Origin: Mimachlamys varia
Taxonomy: Eukaryota; Mollusca; Bivalvia; Pectinida; Pectinidae
Direction of reading: 5' to 3'
Assembly: GCA_947623455.1 (NCBI GenBank)
Contig: OX392532.1
Location: forward strand, 27,316,792 to 27,380,791
DNA: 64,000 bases
Part shown: one piece after another, positions 49,972-59,748 of the stretch
Layout of the letters: each line of letters begins with the position of its first letter
Numbering within the stretch: position 1 is the first letter of the stretch
Notes under the pieces: model-generated
Told to the model about the DNA's origin: nothing
The model's input: only the letters and a program-made list of their open reading frames with translations
Database searches by the model: none
Position numbers and translations under genes: made by a program

Positions 49972-50204
49972 CTGTAGGAAAAACTGGTTATATCATATTA
50001 AACTATTGGAACACAAACATAGAATGAGCAAAATGTTACCGTTGTTTTCTTAATATATAATGTCACTTGGCATTCATTTTCTTTAGTTTATAGGCATGGT
50101 GAGCCTATGATATCGCTTATACCGACAATATAATTATTTGAAATAGATCCCCTAAAAATATCAGAGTACTACGACATTTTTTTCCTGTTGAAGTCAAAAT
50201 ATAT

Positions 50205-50560
50205 ATAAGATGACGTAACACAAACATATGCTGCACCTTTTGAATTTAGTGTTATATACAGTATGCCGAAAAAAAATAATTAAACTGCATCACATAGCTG
50301 TTTTGTCCTCCTAGGACTCTTCAATGATGCTAGGGGCCAAAAGGTGGTGATCCAAAATTTCTAAACTAATGTAGAAGCAGAAGGGTCAGGTGCGTAAAAC
50401 CCCATTACTTTATAAATTTTAAAGAAAAACAAAACTAGTTCTGTATAATTTCAAATCGTGTACTACGAACATATGAATATTATGTACCGTGTCACTACTC
50501 CAATGAGATATCTGTGTCTATGGAGTCTCCTGCAAACCTCGGGGACAAAAACATCCACCA
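50205..50560. repeat. Dispersed repeat, copy 2
   Basis: The same ordered blocks as 32400-32800, inside the first intron of the C4-like pseudogene. A short third piece is at 52195-52260 and an inverted piece at about 48550-48612. Confidence 0.65.
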
Positions 50561-50694
50561 GCAAAGTCTGCCACCCCCTATCATAAACGATGATGTGCCG
50601 CACACATATGCTGCACCTTTGAAATCTAGTAATAGATAAATTTAGGATTACAATTAGAATGAAATATGTATTGAGATTACTCATCAATTTAACA

Positions 50695-50925
50695 TAAAAA
50701 AACAAATCAGAGAATACCAAAGCTTTAACAAAACCATAATCCGAGCTCAAAATCGATTAAAATAGAGGCATAATATGAACAAAGGAAAGATTTACATGAA
50801 GACTCTCGTAAAAGCACAGGAGAATTAGACCAAGTGTTCCGGAAGAGTAAGCGTCTTCTGCTCCATCGACGACACCCGCCATGTAAATTCTGGTCACATC
50901 CAAGTAAGCATCAAAGTATTACAAT
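50695..50925 (-). mobile_element. Retroelement 3' fragment in intron 1 of the C4-like pseudogene
   Basis: AGAGAATACCAAAGC, CATAATCCGAGCTCAAAATC, GTAAGCGTCTTCTGCTCCAT and CGACGACACCCGCCATGTAA, in reverse orientation. Confidence 0.6.
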
Positions 50926-51486
50926 GTACTCATTTAATTTGGTTTTAATAATTATCCCCTATATAGGGGTTGAAAATCTTTTATTGGAGATTAAAGATTT
51001 GTTTAAAACTTTTATAGCACTATGAAAGAAAATCCGGACTTTCTGGAAGAGGAATTGCTACTTGTTTTACACTCAAACGTGTACAACAGCGGCGGCTTCA
51101 TATGTTGTTTAAAAGTTGTATCAAGCAAAAAACGGGACCTAAAACAGCTACTATCATATTGCTGTACATAAAGATTTGATTTAAATATTGGTATTGGCCC
51201 GGGCAGGTTTGACCCATTACCGGGCAAGGTTTGGCTGTACAATACGTAAAAGTTCGTAAAGTTGACGGGAAGATCTGACATTGTATTCTTTATGACGTCA
51301 TAATTAAGCGATTCATACATAATGGCGCCCCCGAACTCATTCGACCATTCGATCTTCCAATTGTAAAAGTAACATAATTCTTAAAAACAAAAAGACATGA
51401 TGACAAATCAGTGGGGCTCGTCACGGTTTTGTTGTAATGTCTTACCTCCTTTAGATAAAAATATTGTCTGTAAACAGAGAGTTTAC

Positions 51487-51784
51487 CTTGATTGGCCCGC
51501 GAAAGTTGTTGTTCCAGTGAAGACATTTGTCTATCCTGTGTCTGAATCGTAACATCCTATGTTTGTACTGTTGTCTGTAGGATCTGTAATTCCCCAGCTT
51601 GAGTCTGAACTGTCGTCTGCAGGGTCTGTAGTTTTGCCTGAAGGTGGGTCATCTGGTCCTGGAAGTAGCTAGGGTCAATCATAAGAATTCTCTTGTTGGG
51701 GTCCTCAGAACAATTTACATAACACAATAAAGCAGACGAGATGATGATAGTCATGAAACGGACTAAAGCATTAACTGACACCAT
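51487..51784 (-). pseudogene. Disrupted C4-like gene exon 1 with TAG
   Basis: Signal peptide (FMTIIISSALLCYV), DPSYFQDQ and heptads as in the intact copy. After TTVQT comes TAG (51559-51557), then the same frame continues with IQTQDRQMSSLEQQLSRAN to the donor GTAAAC. Confidence 0.8.
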
Positions 51785-51835
51785 TTCACTTCTTGTTTGT
51801 CAGTTAACTTCCACACGTATGGCTTATGTGGTGTT

Positions 51836-51892
51836 CACAAGAGGTTATCAGAAAATAAATGACAGAAAGCACGAGACATAATTCGGTCACCA
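51836..51892 (-). promoter_or_regulatory. Upstream block conserved between the two C4-like genes (left copy)
   Basis: CACAAGAGGTTATCAG and ATTCGGTCACC occur upstream of both C4-like genes in the same order, about 50-140 bp from the ATG. The tandem duplication therefore included the promoter. Confidence 0.4.
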
Positions 51893-51931
51893 CGAGAAGT
51901 AGTTAAACTTTATAACATTTTTAAAGGTGCG

Positions 51932-52090
51932 TTGGTTGAAAAGCGCCTTATATCTTTGGCTATGTTTTATAACTTCTAAGAGTGCATTTCAAAGTTAAAT
52001 CTATAACTGATTGGTTGAAAAGTGCCTTATATCTTTGGCTATGTTTTATAACTTTTAAAAGTGCATTTTAAAGTAAAATCTATAACTGAT
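51932..52090. repeat. 79-bp tandem duplication upstream of the C4-like pseudogene
   Basis: TTGGTTGAAAAGCGCCTTAT to TAAATCTATAACTGA, then a second copy from 52011 with few differences. Confidence 0.8.
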
Positions 52091-52269
52091 TAATATATTT
52101 TTTTTGTCAATTATAAAAGAAGTGCTTAAAGTATCTGACATTCTGCTACATGTTCCACTTACCATCTACCTCTGAAAATACTCAAGCCAATTATTGAATT
52201 AAACTGCATCATACAGCAGTTTAGTCCACCAAGAACTCGTCAGTGATACAAGGCAGGGGCCTAAACAAT

Positions 52270-53970
52270 TGTTTTTCTTATCTGAACATTATTACATATA
52301 TGTAGTGGTACGTCAGAAGCAGTATATCATAAGGATCGTACACATATTCAGTAACTACACTTACGTAGTATGTCTTATTTAATGAGGATGGTATTGATAA
52401 AAACGATGCTCCTTCTGCCAAATGATTTAAATAAATTATCGCAATTAGATAACTGTGTATAAGAATGTATCACCAAACATCGACCACCTACGGACTCTGC
52501 AGTCAATCCAGTTATGCCTTCAGCCTGTCGGTCGCTTCGATGTTTGACACATGGGCAACTAACCATTACCTTTATAAATTCCATAGGCAATGCACGTTTG
52601 TCAGTAATATATCGGAAAGAAAAGCCAATAGATATTGATAGGTGTCATGTTTATATAAAACCATATATATCTATGTCGAACCTTGTTCTGGTATTAGATC
52701 GAACTGCTTTGGCTGAATAATCTACGACCCACTCAATTGGAAGTTTATGTTCTTTATTAGAGAACAGATTAGACGATATGATTGGAGAAAATTGACCATA
52801 TACGTGGTATCTTCGACCATGTATGATATGGAATTTCAACCGCGCTTACTTGATATTTTTACATTAAAAGATGCTAATAGAATATTCACATTTTTTTAAT
52901 AGTCTCATACATTGGAGTTAATTGTTACACATCAAAAGTGTACTCAATGAGATTGCTAATTTGTTTCAACTTCATATATGTTAACTGTTTTGTACAAAAT
53001 GCATTAATTTCGCATCGAGATTTTATAGTCTAAAAAGAAAAGTTTGTAAGCATTTTGCACTGGTTGCCGCCAGTGAGCTAAGCAGTCTTTGATTGCACTT
53101 GTTATTATTGTACTTAATAAACATCATTGTGCTAAACTCAAATAATCTGCTTAAATGCACATTGTTATTTATTCAAAGGGAGACAACTCATATAAAAAAG
53201 AAACACACTCGTACTTGTTACCTTTCAGGCTGCGGTGAAGAGTGTACTTTTGTATTGTATTGCATTGTCACTTGAGATTTGTTTTTGAAATATAAAGTAC
53301 CACTTCAACTTTTCTTGTCGAGTCATTCCTTTAGGATGTGTTATAACCAACAGCAAGGCGGATCTGTGTATTTATTTTTAAGGGGGATTTTTTAACCAGT
53401 TGCAGGACTCGACACCAATAATTTTTAATTTGTTACAAAATATGGAATGACTGACTGTGTCAATTTTTTTCTGCAAGTCTAGGATGGCCTTACCAGTGAA
53501 TACATATGCAGCTGTTGAAATTTGTGAAGTCAATGAGATATATCAAACTAGAGTCTGTAGAGTATTACTTCCTGAAGTCGGACTGAAGGTCACTCATACA
53601 ATAAATTGTTTTTCCAAAAGTTTTTTTTTTCTAATTGGTTATGGACTGCTTTTTCCAAAATTATGAATATTATTCTTTTACGAGAAAAAGAAATGCTCAG
53701 AACTGAACCTGGTGATTGATGTTATAGATAGGAAGTACTAATGACGTTACACTGGTACCAGACAAGGTCTTTTGGTGATAAAAAAAAATAAGGACAATGA
53801 GACGAAACGTTTTCTTAATGTTTCTCCTTAGATCTCTTTAAATACACACATTTTTGATGAAACAAACATGTGGGACTGCCTTTCAATTATTTAAAAAGTC
53901 GCTTATTCAAATAGTAAATCTTTTTTACAAAAATAAAGTTTGATACACAAGTTCTTGCTATTGATATCAA
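52270..53970. other. No gene seen between the two C4-like genes
   Basis: AT-rich; ORFs here have no splice context and no repeat match was seen. Confidence 0.5.
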
Positions 53971-53971
53971 T

Positions 53972-53977
53972 TTTATT
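53972..53977 (-). terminator. Possible polyadenylation signal AATAAA
   Basis: AATAAA on the minus strand, 6 nt after the stop codon. The damaged neighbour has AATAAA at 48750-48755, 3 nt after its stop. The shared position suggests a very short 3' UTR, but AT-rich chance matches are possible. Confidence 0.35.
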
Positions 53978-53983
53978 TCAACT

Positions 53984-54471
53984 CTATTTCATACAAACAA
54001 CACAAGAGAGATATTTATTCTGTTCGTACGGAGGACAACGAAGGGAACCACATTGTGCTCTGACTGCGAAAAGCATCACACCATCATCATTGGCGTTTCC
54101 ACCGCCGGCCAATGGTTGGGCATCTTCATCCACACAAACGTACTGGGTAGCAGCTTTGTGAACATAGTAACCCGCCGCCAGTGACCCGCTGTACGCCTTT
54201 GTCCAGCCGCTGTAACAGGTCGTCCTCGCCGGTATCATCACGGAGGAGGCAAAGAACGTAGGTCTACAGACGGCACAAGGAACGTCTTTGTCGTGGGAAT
54301 GATAACCAAATGGTGTTGCCGAATCGGGGGAACTGTATTCAGCGCCGTATATTCTCGAGGAATAGTCAGTGTTGTGCATATCTTTGTGTGGTCCCCACAC
54401 CGGGTCCTCGGGTAAACAAACCGTGTCTGCCGCTCCCCCAGAATGATCATACCAAGACCCGCCTGCATAGC
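53984..54471 (-). CDS. C4-like gene exon 3: bulk of the cysteine-rich domain
   Basis: Acceptor aactgcag, stop TAG at 53984-53986, 488 nt. It encodes the Cys-rich domain ending in LSCVVCMK. Confidence 0.82.
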
Positions 54472-55484
54472 CTGCAGTTTATTGAAATAAGATTAAGAGT
54501 AAGACTTTGGAATCTTTCGAAAATATTTCTATTAATCACTCCGACATAGATTTCGATTTAAGACAGTATATATCTCATTTGAATATGTTTACATGTTTAA
54601 TAACAAAATAGGATGGAATTTTGAGTAAAAATATAAAAATCCATATTTAATAAACACATTATTGCAAATCCGAATAAGTCAATTATCCAAAATACCATAC
54701 ATCTGTGTCTGACATACCGGAATAAACAAGCTCTGTTAAATTTGTAGGACAGCCGGTTCTTCCCCAGCGGACAAAAGTTGCTCCCCCTTGACCTGAAATA
54801 ATTAACAAACGTAACTGAGACAAAAATAAACTGTTAAAATCGGGAAAAATACACAGAATGTAAATAATTGCAATTGGCCTGTTTTAGTATGCTCATTAGT
54901 GTGTTTACTTTTGATTGACAATGATGACTTGGTCCTCACTTTGAGGACTTGACGTTTACTTGGATATAAAACATCTAGCGCGGTCCGTGCTATATTCCTG
55001 TAATGAAGTGGGGGTTTATTTTGTCTTTAACTCAAAACAAAATGCAGTTTATTGCTTTATTTTTGGAACATTACAAATAAATATAACAATGCATTACGAT
55101 TGCCCCTTTTAATTTCCTGAATATAACAAATAGATATCGAAATTCATTATGATTATCCCTTTTAATTTTCTGAACGTTGCAAATAAATATCATACAACAT
55201 TGACCACTACAAAATAAATATTTGTTTTTACCTTTATTGGCATTTGAGAGTTGTTGTTCCAATGTAGAGATTTTACCATCCTGTGTCTGGAGTAGAATAT
55301 TCTGTGTCTGCACTGTTGTCTGTAGAGTCTGCAACTCTGCCTGCATGTGGGTTAATTGGTCCTGGATATAGTCGGGGTCAGTCATGAGAATTCTCTTCCG
55401 GGGTTCTTCAGCACCACTTACGTTACACAATAAAACAAACGAGATGATTACCATCAAACGGACTAAAATATTAACGGTCACCAT
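53984..55484 (-). CDS. Secreted coiled-coil protein with short-chain collagen C4-like C-terminal domain (intact copy)
   Basis: Exons on the minus strand: 55484-55232, 54792-54718, 54471-53984, total 816 nt, 271 aa plus TAG, GT-AG introns of phase 1. Residues 1-24 are a signal peptide (hydrophobic VRLMVIISFVLLC). Residues 37-82 are a heptad coiled coil with LQTLQTTVQTQ repeats. Residues 85-271 are a cysteine-rich domain: ATFVRWGRTGCP, YAGGSWYDHSGGA, DPVWGP, RIYGAEY, VPCAVCRP, MIPARTTCYSGW, ATQYVCVDEDAQPL, CPPYEQNKYLSCVVC. This is the domain of molluscan and cnidarian proteins annotated as short-chain collagen C4-like. No Gly-X-Y collagen stretch is present, so the name is by domain only. It is probably a secreted oligomer; its function is unknown, and lectin-like or shell/mucus roles are guesses. 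It is a tandem duplicate of the damaged gene at 48759-51784. Confidence 0.82.
54718..54792 (-). CDS. C4-like gene exon 2
   Basis: 75 nt between acceptor atttcag and donor GTATGT. It encodes GQGGATFVRWGRTGCP and LTELVYS, the start of the C4-like domain. The equivalent exon of the neighbouring copy is also 75 nt. Confidence 0.8.
54895..54970 (+). mobile_element. Retroelement 3' fragment in the intact C4-like gene intron
   Basis: GATTGACAATGATGACTTGG followed by CACTTTGAGGACTTGACG and TTTACTTGGAT, matching the tail region at 33.1 kb. Confidence 0.45.
55232..55484 (-). CDS. C4-like gene exon 1: signal peptide and coiled coil
   Basis: Starts at ATG 55484; donor GTAAAA after GCCAATAAAG. It encodes 84 residues: signal peptide, RKRILMTDPDYIQDQ, then heptads. 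Confidence 0.8.
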
Positions 55485-55534
55485 TGTATGTCTGTCTTGT
55501 CAGTAAATTACTGAAGTATGACAACTGTAATACA

Positions 55535-55628
55535 CACAAGAGGTTATCAGTTAATGTCAAAAAGAAATCTTAAATGTTAAGGCAGGACAGGAAATGCCTT
55601 ACACTATTCGGTCACCGCATTATGTAAG
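55535..55628 (-). promoter_or_regulatory. Upstream block conserved between the two C4-like genes (right copy)
   Basis: CACAAGAGGTTATCAG at 55535-55550 and ATTCGGTCACC from 55616, as in the left copy but with wider spacing. Confidence 0.4.
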
Positions 55629-56274
55629 CGGTATTGTACGACTTTAAAGGGCGCAGAGTCAAGTTAAATCAATTACGTTATGGTAAGAAAGTGTCGAATT
55701 GTTTTAGCAATGTTAATGAAACGAAAGTTGTATTACGATGAACTAAGTTAATGAATAAACATGTAGTTCATCGTCCCGTTTTCGGCACACCCCAAAAAAG
55801 AATCAGACTCTTAAAGTACTTATCAGTTTATCTATTCGGACATACGTTCGATCAACTAGGATGAACGCAATTTTAAATGTTAAGAACTATTATTTTTTCT
55901 TGATTTTGATATTATACTGTATGAACAAACAGATTCGCAGGTGGCTATTAGACGGTGATATAGCTTCAAACCCCATATCAATTTTTAATAAGACGAATAA
56001 TAATATCAATACATCATTATTAAAACCATATAATTAATTTCCCATTGATTGTTTGCAGAAAGCGACTTTCTGATTGGTTGAGATTTTCTTTTCATTTTTA
56101 AGAAAATCCGAAAATGGCGCGAAAAATGTGACGTCACAATGCGGCGATCGACGTTGCATATTAATTTGTAAAAACAATCCGTTTAGATCAGTCAAATTGT
56201 ACATAGACATGTTTTAAATTTGAAAAATAAGTTTCAAAAATTAATTATAAGTAATAAAAACCGGGTAACAAAAA

Positions 56275-57045
56275 CCTTGCCAAATCTTTCAAATTCACTT
56301 TCAGGTATATCGACGATGTGTTGTCTATGAACAACAAGAAGTGTGCTGACCTGGTCGATCGTATATACCCTACTGAACTTGAGATTAAAGACACAACTGA
56401 CTCTCCTTCATCAGCTTCTTACCTCGATCTTTACTTACACTATCACCAACACGGACAACTTACTACTAAGCTGTATGATAAACGTAACTATTCCTATTTT
56501 CCGCTCGTGAACTTTCCCTTTCTTGATAGTGGCATCCCTGTTTCTCCGTCCTATGGTGTTTACATGTCGCAGTTGGTTCGTTATTCTAGGGTTTGCTCTG
56601 AATATCGCGATTTTCGTATTAGATGTCAACTGCTGACGAACAAACTTGCGGCACTGGGATTCCAGAAATGCAGGTTGATGAAGACTATGGGCAAGTTTTG
56701 TGGTCGCCATCTTGATATCATCGGAAAATATTCTGTATCTTTGTGTGATATGGAGATGGACGTTTTTGAGCTTGCTTGTTGGTGTGTTTACTTGTTGTGA
56801 TGACAATGATGACACGGTTCTCGTTTTGAGGATTGATGCTTACTTGGATGTGACAAAGAATTACATTGCGGGTGTCGTCGATGAAGCAGAAGACGTTTAC
56901 TCTTCCGGAACTCATGGTCTCTTGTGCTTTTACGAGAGTCTCCATGTTAATCTTTCTTTTGTTCCTATTTTGCCCCGGGTTTGGTCGGTTTTGGGTTCTG
57001 ATTGTGGTTTTGTTGACGCTTTGGTATTCTCTGATTTCTTTATAA
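56275..57045 (+). mobile_element. Retroelement fragment with reverse transcriptase C-terminal part
   Basis: One open frame of about 170 codons: KFTFRYIDDVLSMNN (RT catalytic Y-I-D-D), YPTELEIKDTTDSPSSASYL, LTTKLYDKRNY, NFPFLDSGIPVSPSYGVYM, QLVRYSRVC, ending FELACWCVYLL. A noncoding tail of about 240 bp follows. 5' RT motifs are absent, so it is dead. It is the best-preserved copy of the family scattered through the window. Confidence 0.78.
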
Positions 57046-59700
57046 GCGTTGATGTCAATATTTGTTTTAGTTTCATAGGGTTATGAACAAAAAATTGTTT
57101 GCAAACTTTTTTAAGAATCCGCTACGCGGATTCATACCGTTTGCAAACATTTTTTTCCTACCCCAAAGAATCTAAAAAAAATTGTCTTCAATACTTAATA
57201 AGAGTATCAAACACTTACTTGCGCGGATCATATTCGTTCAATAAGGTTTCTGAATTGGACATTTTACAGCCACTTCGTCTTAAAGTGCGTTTGTACATCA
57301 GACATTTGATGGAATTATCTTAAAAGTGCATGATAAAGATTCGTTGTCATTTGCAAAACACAACACGTCTGTTTCTAATGAATGACGACAATCATTCACT
57401 TCTTGCATAACAATAATTTAGAGAATTTGGATTTGCCACTATTTTTGCCCCCAACATCACCTATGTAAAGTGCCGGATAATTCATGATATTTATATTCTC
57501 AATGTCTTATCAATTTGAATAGCAAATATGCATCTGAAAAATGTAGCAAAAAATTAGATGAATGAAATTATCCTGCAATTGGCCAAAACAACATTTAAAA
57601 TAAATCACGTGTTTTTCTCATTTTAGTATCTTTGACCGAGCATAGCACAAACACGAGTTAACTACCATCTATTTCTTTTTGCATTTTCAGCTATACAATT
57701 AACTCCCTTTCCTCAAAATGCATAAGAAAAAAGTTAGTCGTCAGAAAATATCGACTATTCTCAAGAGAAAATCCTTAATGGAATACCTTATTGTTGATCT
57801 TCAGAAATTCCTTTCGAATTATTGTTTTTATACATGTTACAGTCTTCCAAATATCGATTCTGATATTACAGTTTACTTTTGCAGTATCCGTCATTGTCAA
57901 AATTGTCCTTCTTCGTCATTTGTGTTTCTTTGTTATTTATGAATATATGAAACGCAATGTATCTTATTCACTTAGTGTTGTTGATCCGAAAATTAAAATG
58001 TGAATTTTCTGTCGTAATTGTACCGTGTTTAATTTATACAATATTTGTACAATTCGTATCAATTTATACATATACATTGATATCCAGGTATTCACATCAT
58101 CTATAATAGACGATTTGCCGCATTGCTCATGTCAGAATACCGGAAGTTTATCACTGTGACATTCGATATTGCGCAGTGGAAGCGCCCCCAGATATTTCTG
58201 GCTTGGCGATTTGGAGATTGTGAGTTTGAGGCCCAGACAGGCCACGAGATAAAAATGGTCTTCCTTCGTCGCTTGTGATTCTGTGTTATTTATGAATATA
58301 TTAAACACAATATATCATTTTTTTATATAAACTTTATTTCGGTGAAAGGAAGTGTGTTTTTCAAATAGCCTATGTTTTTATCATTCTGCGTCTTCAAAAA
58401 GATACCTCTGTTGAATAAGCAGTATGTATTGTCACAGGTACTAGTATGTGTATCGTATATTTTATCTATCTCTGGACCTGGAAGTTTTTTTTTCTATCGA
58501 TAGAGTATACGCGCAAATATTATTTGTTTAGTGCTGCATATGCACATACCACTGACTTTTGTTGCGTCCTTTTATCTTGATATTGAGTCAGGCCATTTCT
58601 GAATTAACCTGTCTGAACCTGAAGTCACAGAGAAACAAACAGTAAGGTCAGGATAGACAGGGTTTCGAATAATACAGTGACCGGTTTTGAAGTTTTTACT
58701 GCTTCGGTTTATAGAGTGCACAGCTACAATAATTGTTTGAATATTTGTTATTGCCAATTGGCATCTTGGTTTAAATTTTTTGGATATAGTAAGGTTATAA
58801 ATAAAGAATCATATCACATGAATATAGGTATAAGTTTATTTCATTATCTAACCTGGATTGAGTAATAAATAATTAAACCCAACATTGTTATTTAAATGTC
58901 ATGAAATTTTAATAAAGTAACAAAACACAAAAATTACATAATGTGAATTTGAGCGAAATACCTTTACTTCTCCTTAAGAGGGAATTCATTATCGCGTCAC
59001 GTAAGGCTTCACGGAAAGAAATCCTAACAGATTCCATCATATGGTTAAGATTTACAGATTTGCTGGAATGCCTTATCATTGTTTGTATGTAATCTCTTCC
59101 GTAGGTTATCCCGAGTGTTACCCCGACAACCATTGCTTCATAATCCATGCTGTAAAACCTATAGCGGTTATTTTATCTAACATACTGTTGTTATCAAAAA
59201 AAGTTCGTGAACATTCGGTAACGGAGAAGTATATCAGCATCTTTCATTTAATGAATTATCACTTGGCCCATTCTCCTTTTCATTATTTTATCATTTCTGC
59301 TTACTCGTTTCCGCTATTTTGTAAAAGGCGTATATCGTCTTCTGAAATAAAAAAAAACATTGTTGATCATAAATATCGTTTAAAATCAGACAGGAAGCAA
59401 CATAAACGTTCTGAAGACACGTTAAAAAGTTGTTAAAACTAGATTACGATATACCTGTATTCTACACCATAATTAATCTACTAATGATTTTTTTTATCAA
59501 CAAAGTATCTAAAATCCAAAATTCAAAAAGAAAAATATATCGCTTAATATCATAAATATGCGACTATTTCTTTGCTTATCATTTTTTTTCATTTACAATT
59601 AATTAAAACGTATATTTAATACGCGACTATTTCTTTGTATAACATTTTTTTCATTTACAATAAAATGTCAATTCTTACCGCTTGATAATGTGAGCAAATT
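57046..59700. other. No gene seen
   Basis: Contains the small hairpin pair at 57097-57148. Two CTTCG-TCATTTGTG-TTATTTATGAATATAT blocks (about 57910 and 58262) are a direct repeat. No coding exon was supported. Confidence 0.5.
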
Positions 59701-59748
59701 CTATAAGCGTGTAATCTCCAGGTCAGAGTCATTTCGTTCCTCTGAGTC
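59701..59748 (-). CDS. Unidentified gene, terminal exon
   Basis: 48 nt, acceptor tggttctttcag. It encodes DSEERNDSDLEITRL and TAG; acidic C-terminus. Confidence 0.65.
   Translation of the reverse strand, partial: DSEERNDSDLEITRL

Larger units (their letters stand above)
48759..51784 (-). pseudogene. Second C4-like gene, disrupted by a stop codon and a MITE
   Basis: Exons on the minus strand: 51784-51487, 49971-49897, 49711-49398 and, beyond an insertion, 48936-48759. Its structure and phases equal those of the intact copy at 53984-55484. There are two lesions. The coiled-coil exon has an in-frame TAG at 51559-51557 where the heptad pattern expects Gln (CAG), ending the product at 75 aa. The last exon is split by a 461-bp inverted-repeat element (48937-49397) with its target-site duplication. 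Downstream of the element the frame resumes (ATQYVCVDE, CPPYEQNKYLSCVVC, TAA at 48761-48759) without further damage, so decay looks recent. Splice sites are intact. It could be a segregating null allele rather than a fixed pseudogene. Confidence 0.8.

Noticed and set aside
56435..56945. Minus-strand frames opposite the RT fragment
   Set aside because: Antisense of the retroelement; the plus frame carries the RT motifs.
58909..59436. Frames of 79 and 131 codons near 59.0-59.4 kb
   Set aside because: I found no convincing splice sites or recognised motif, and the two frames overlap on opposite strands; probably chance or an old repeat.
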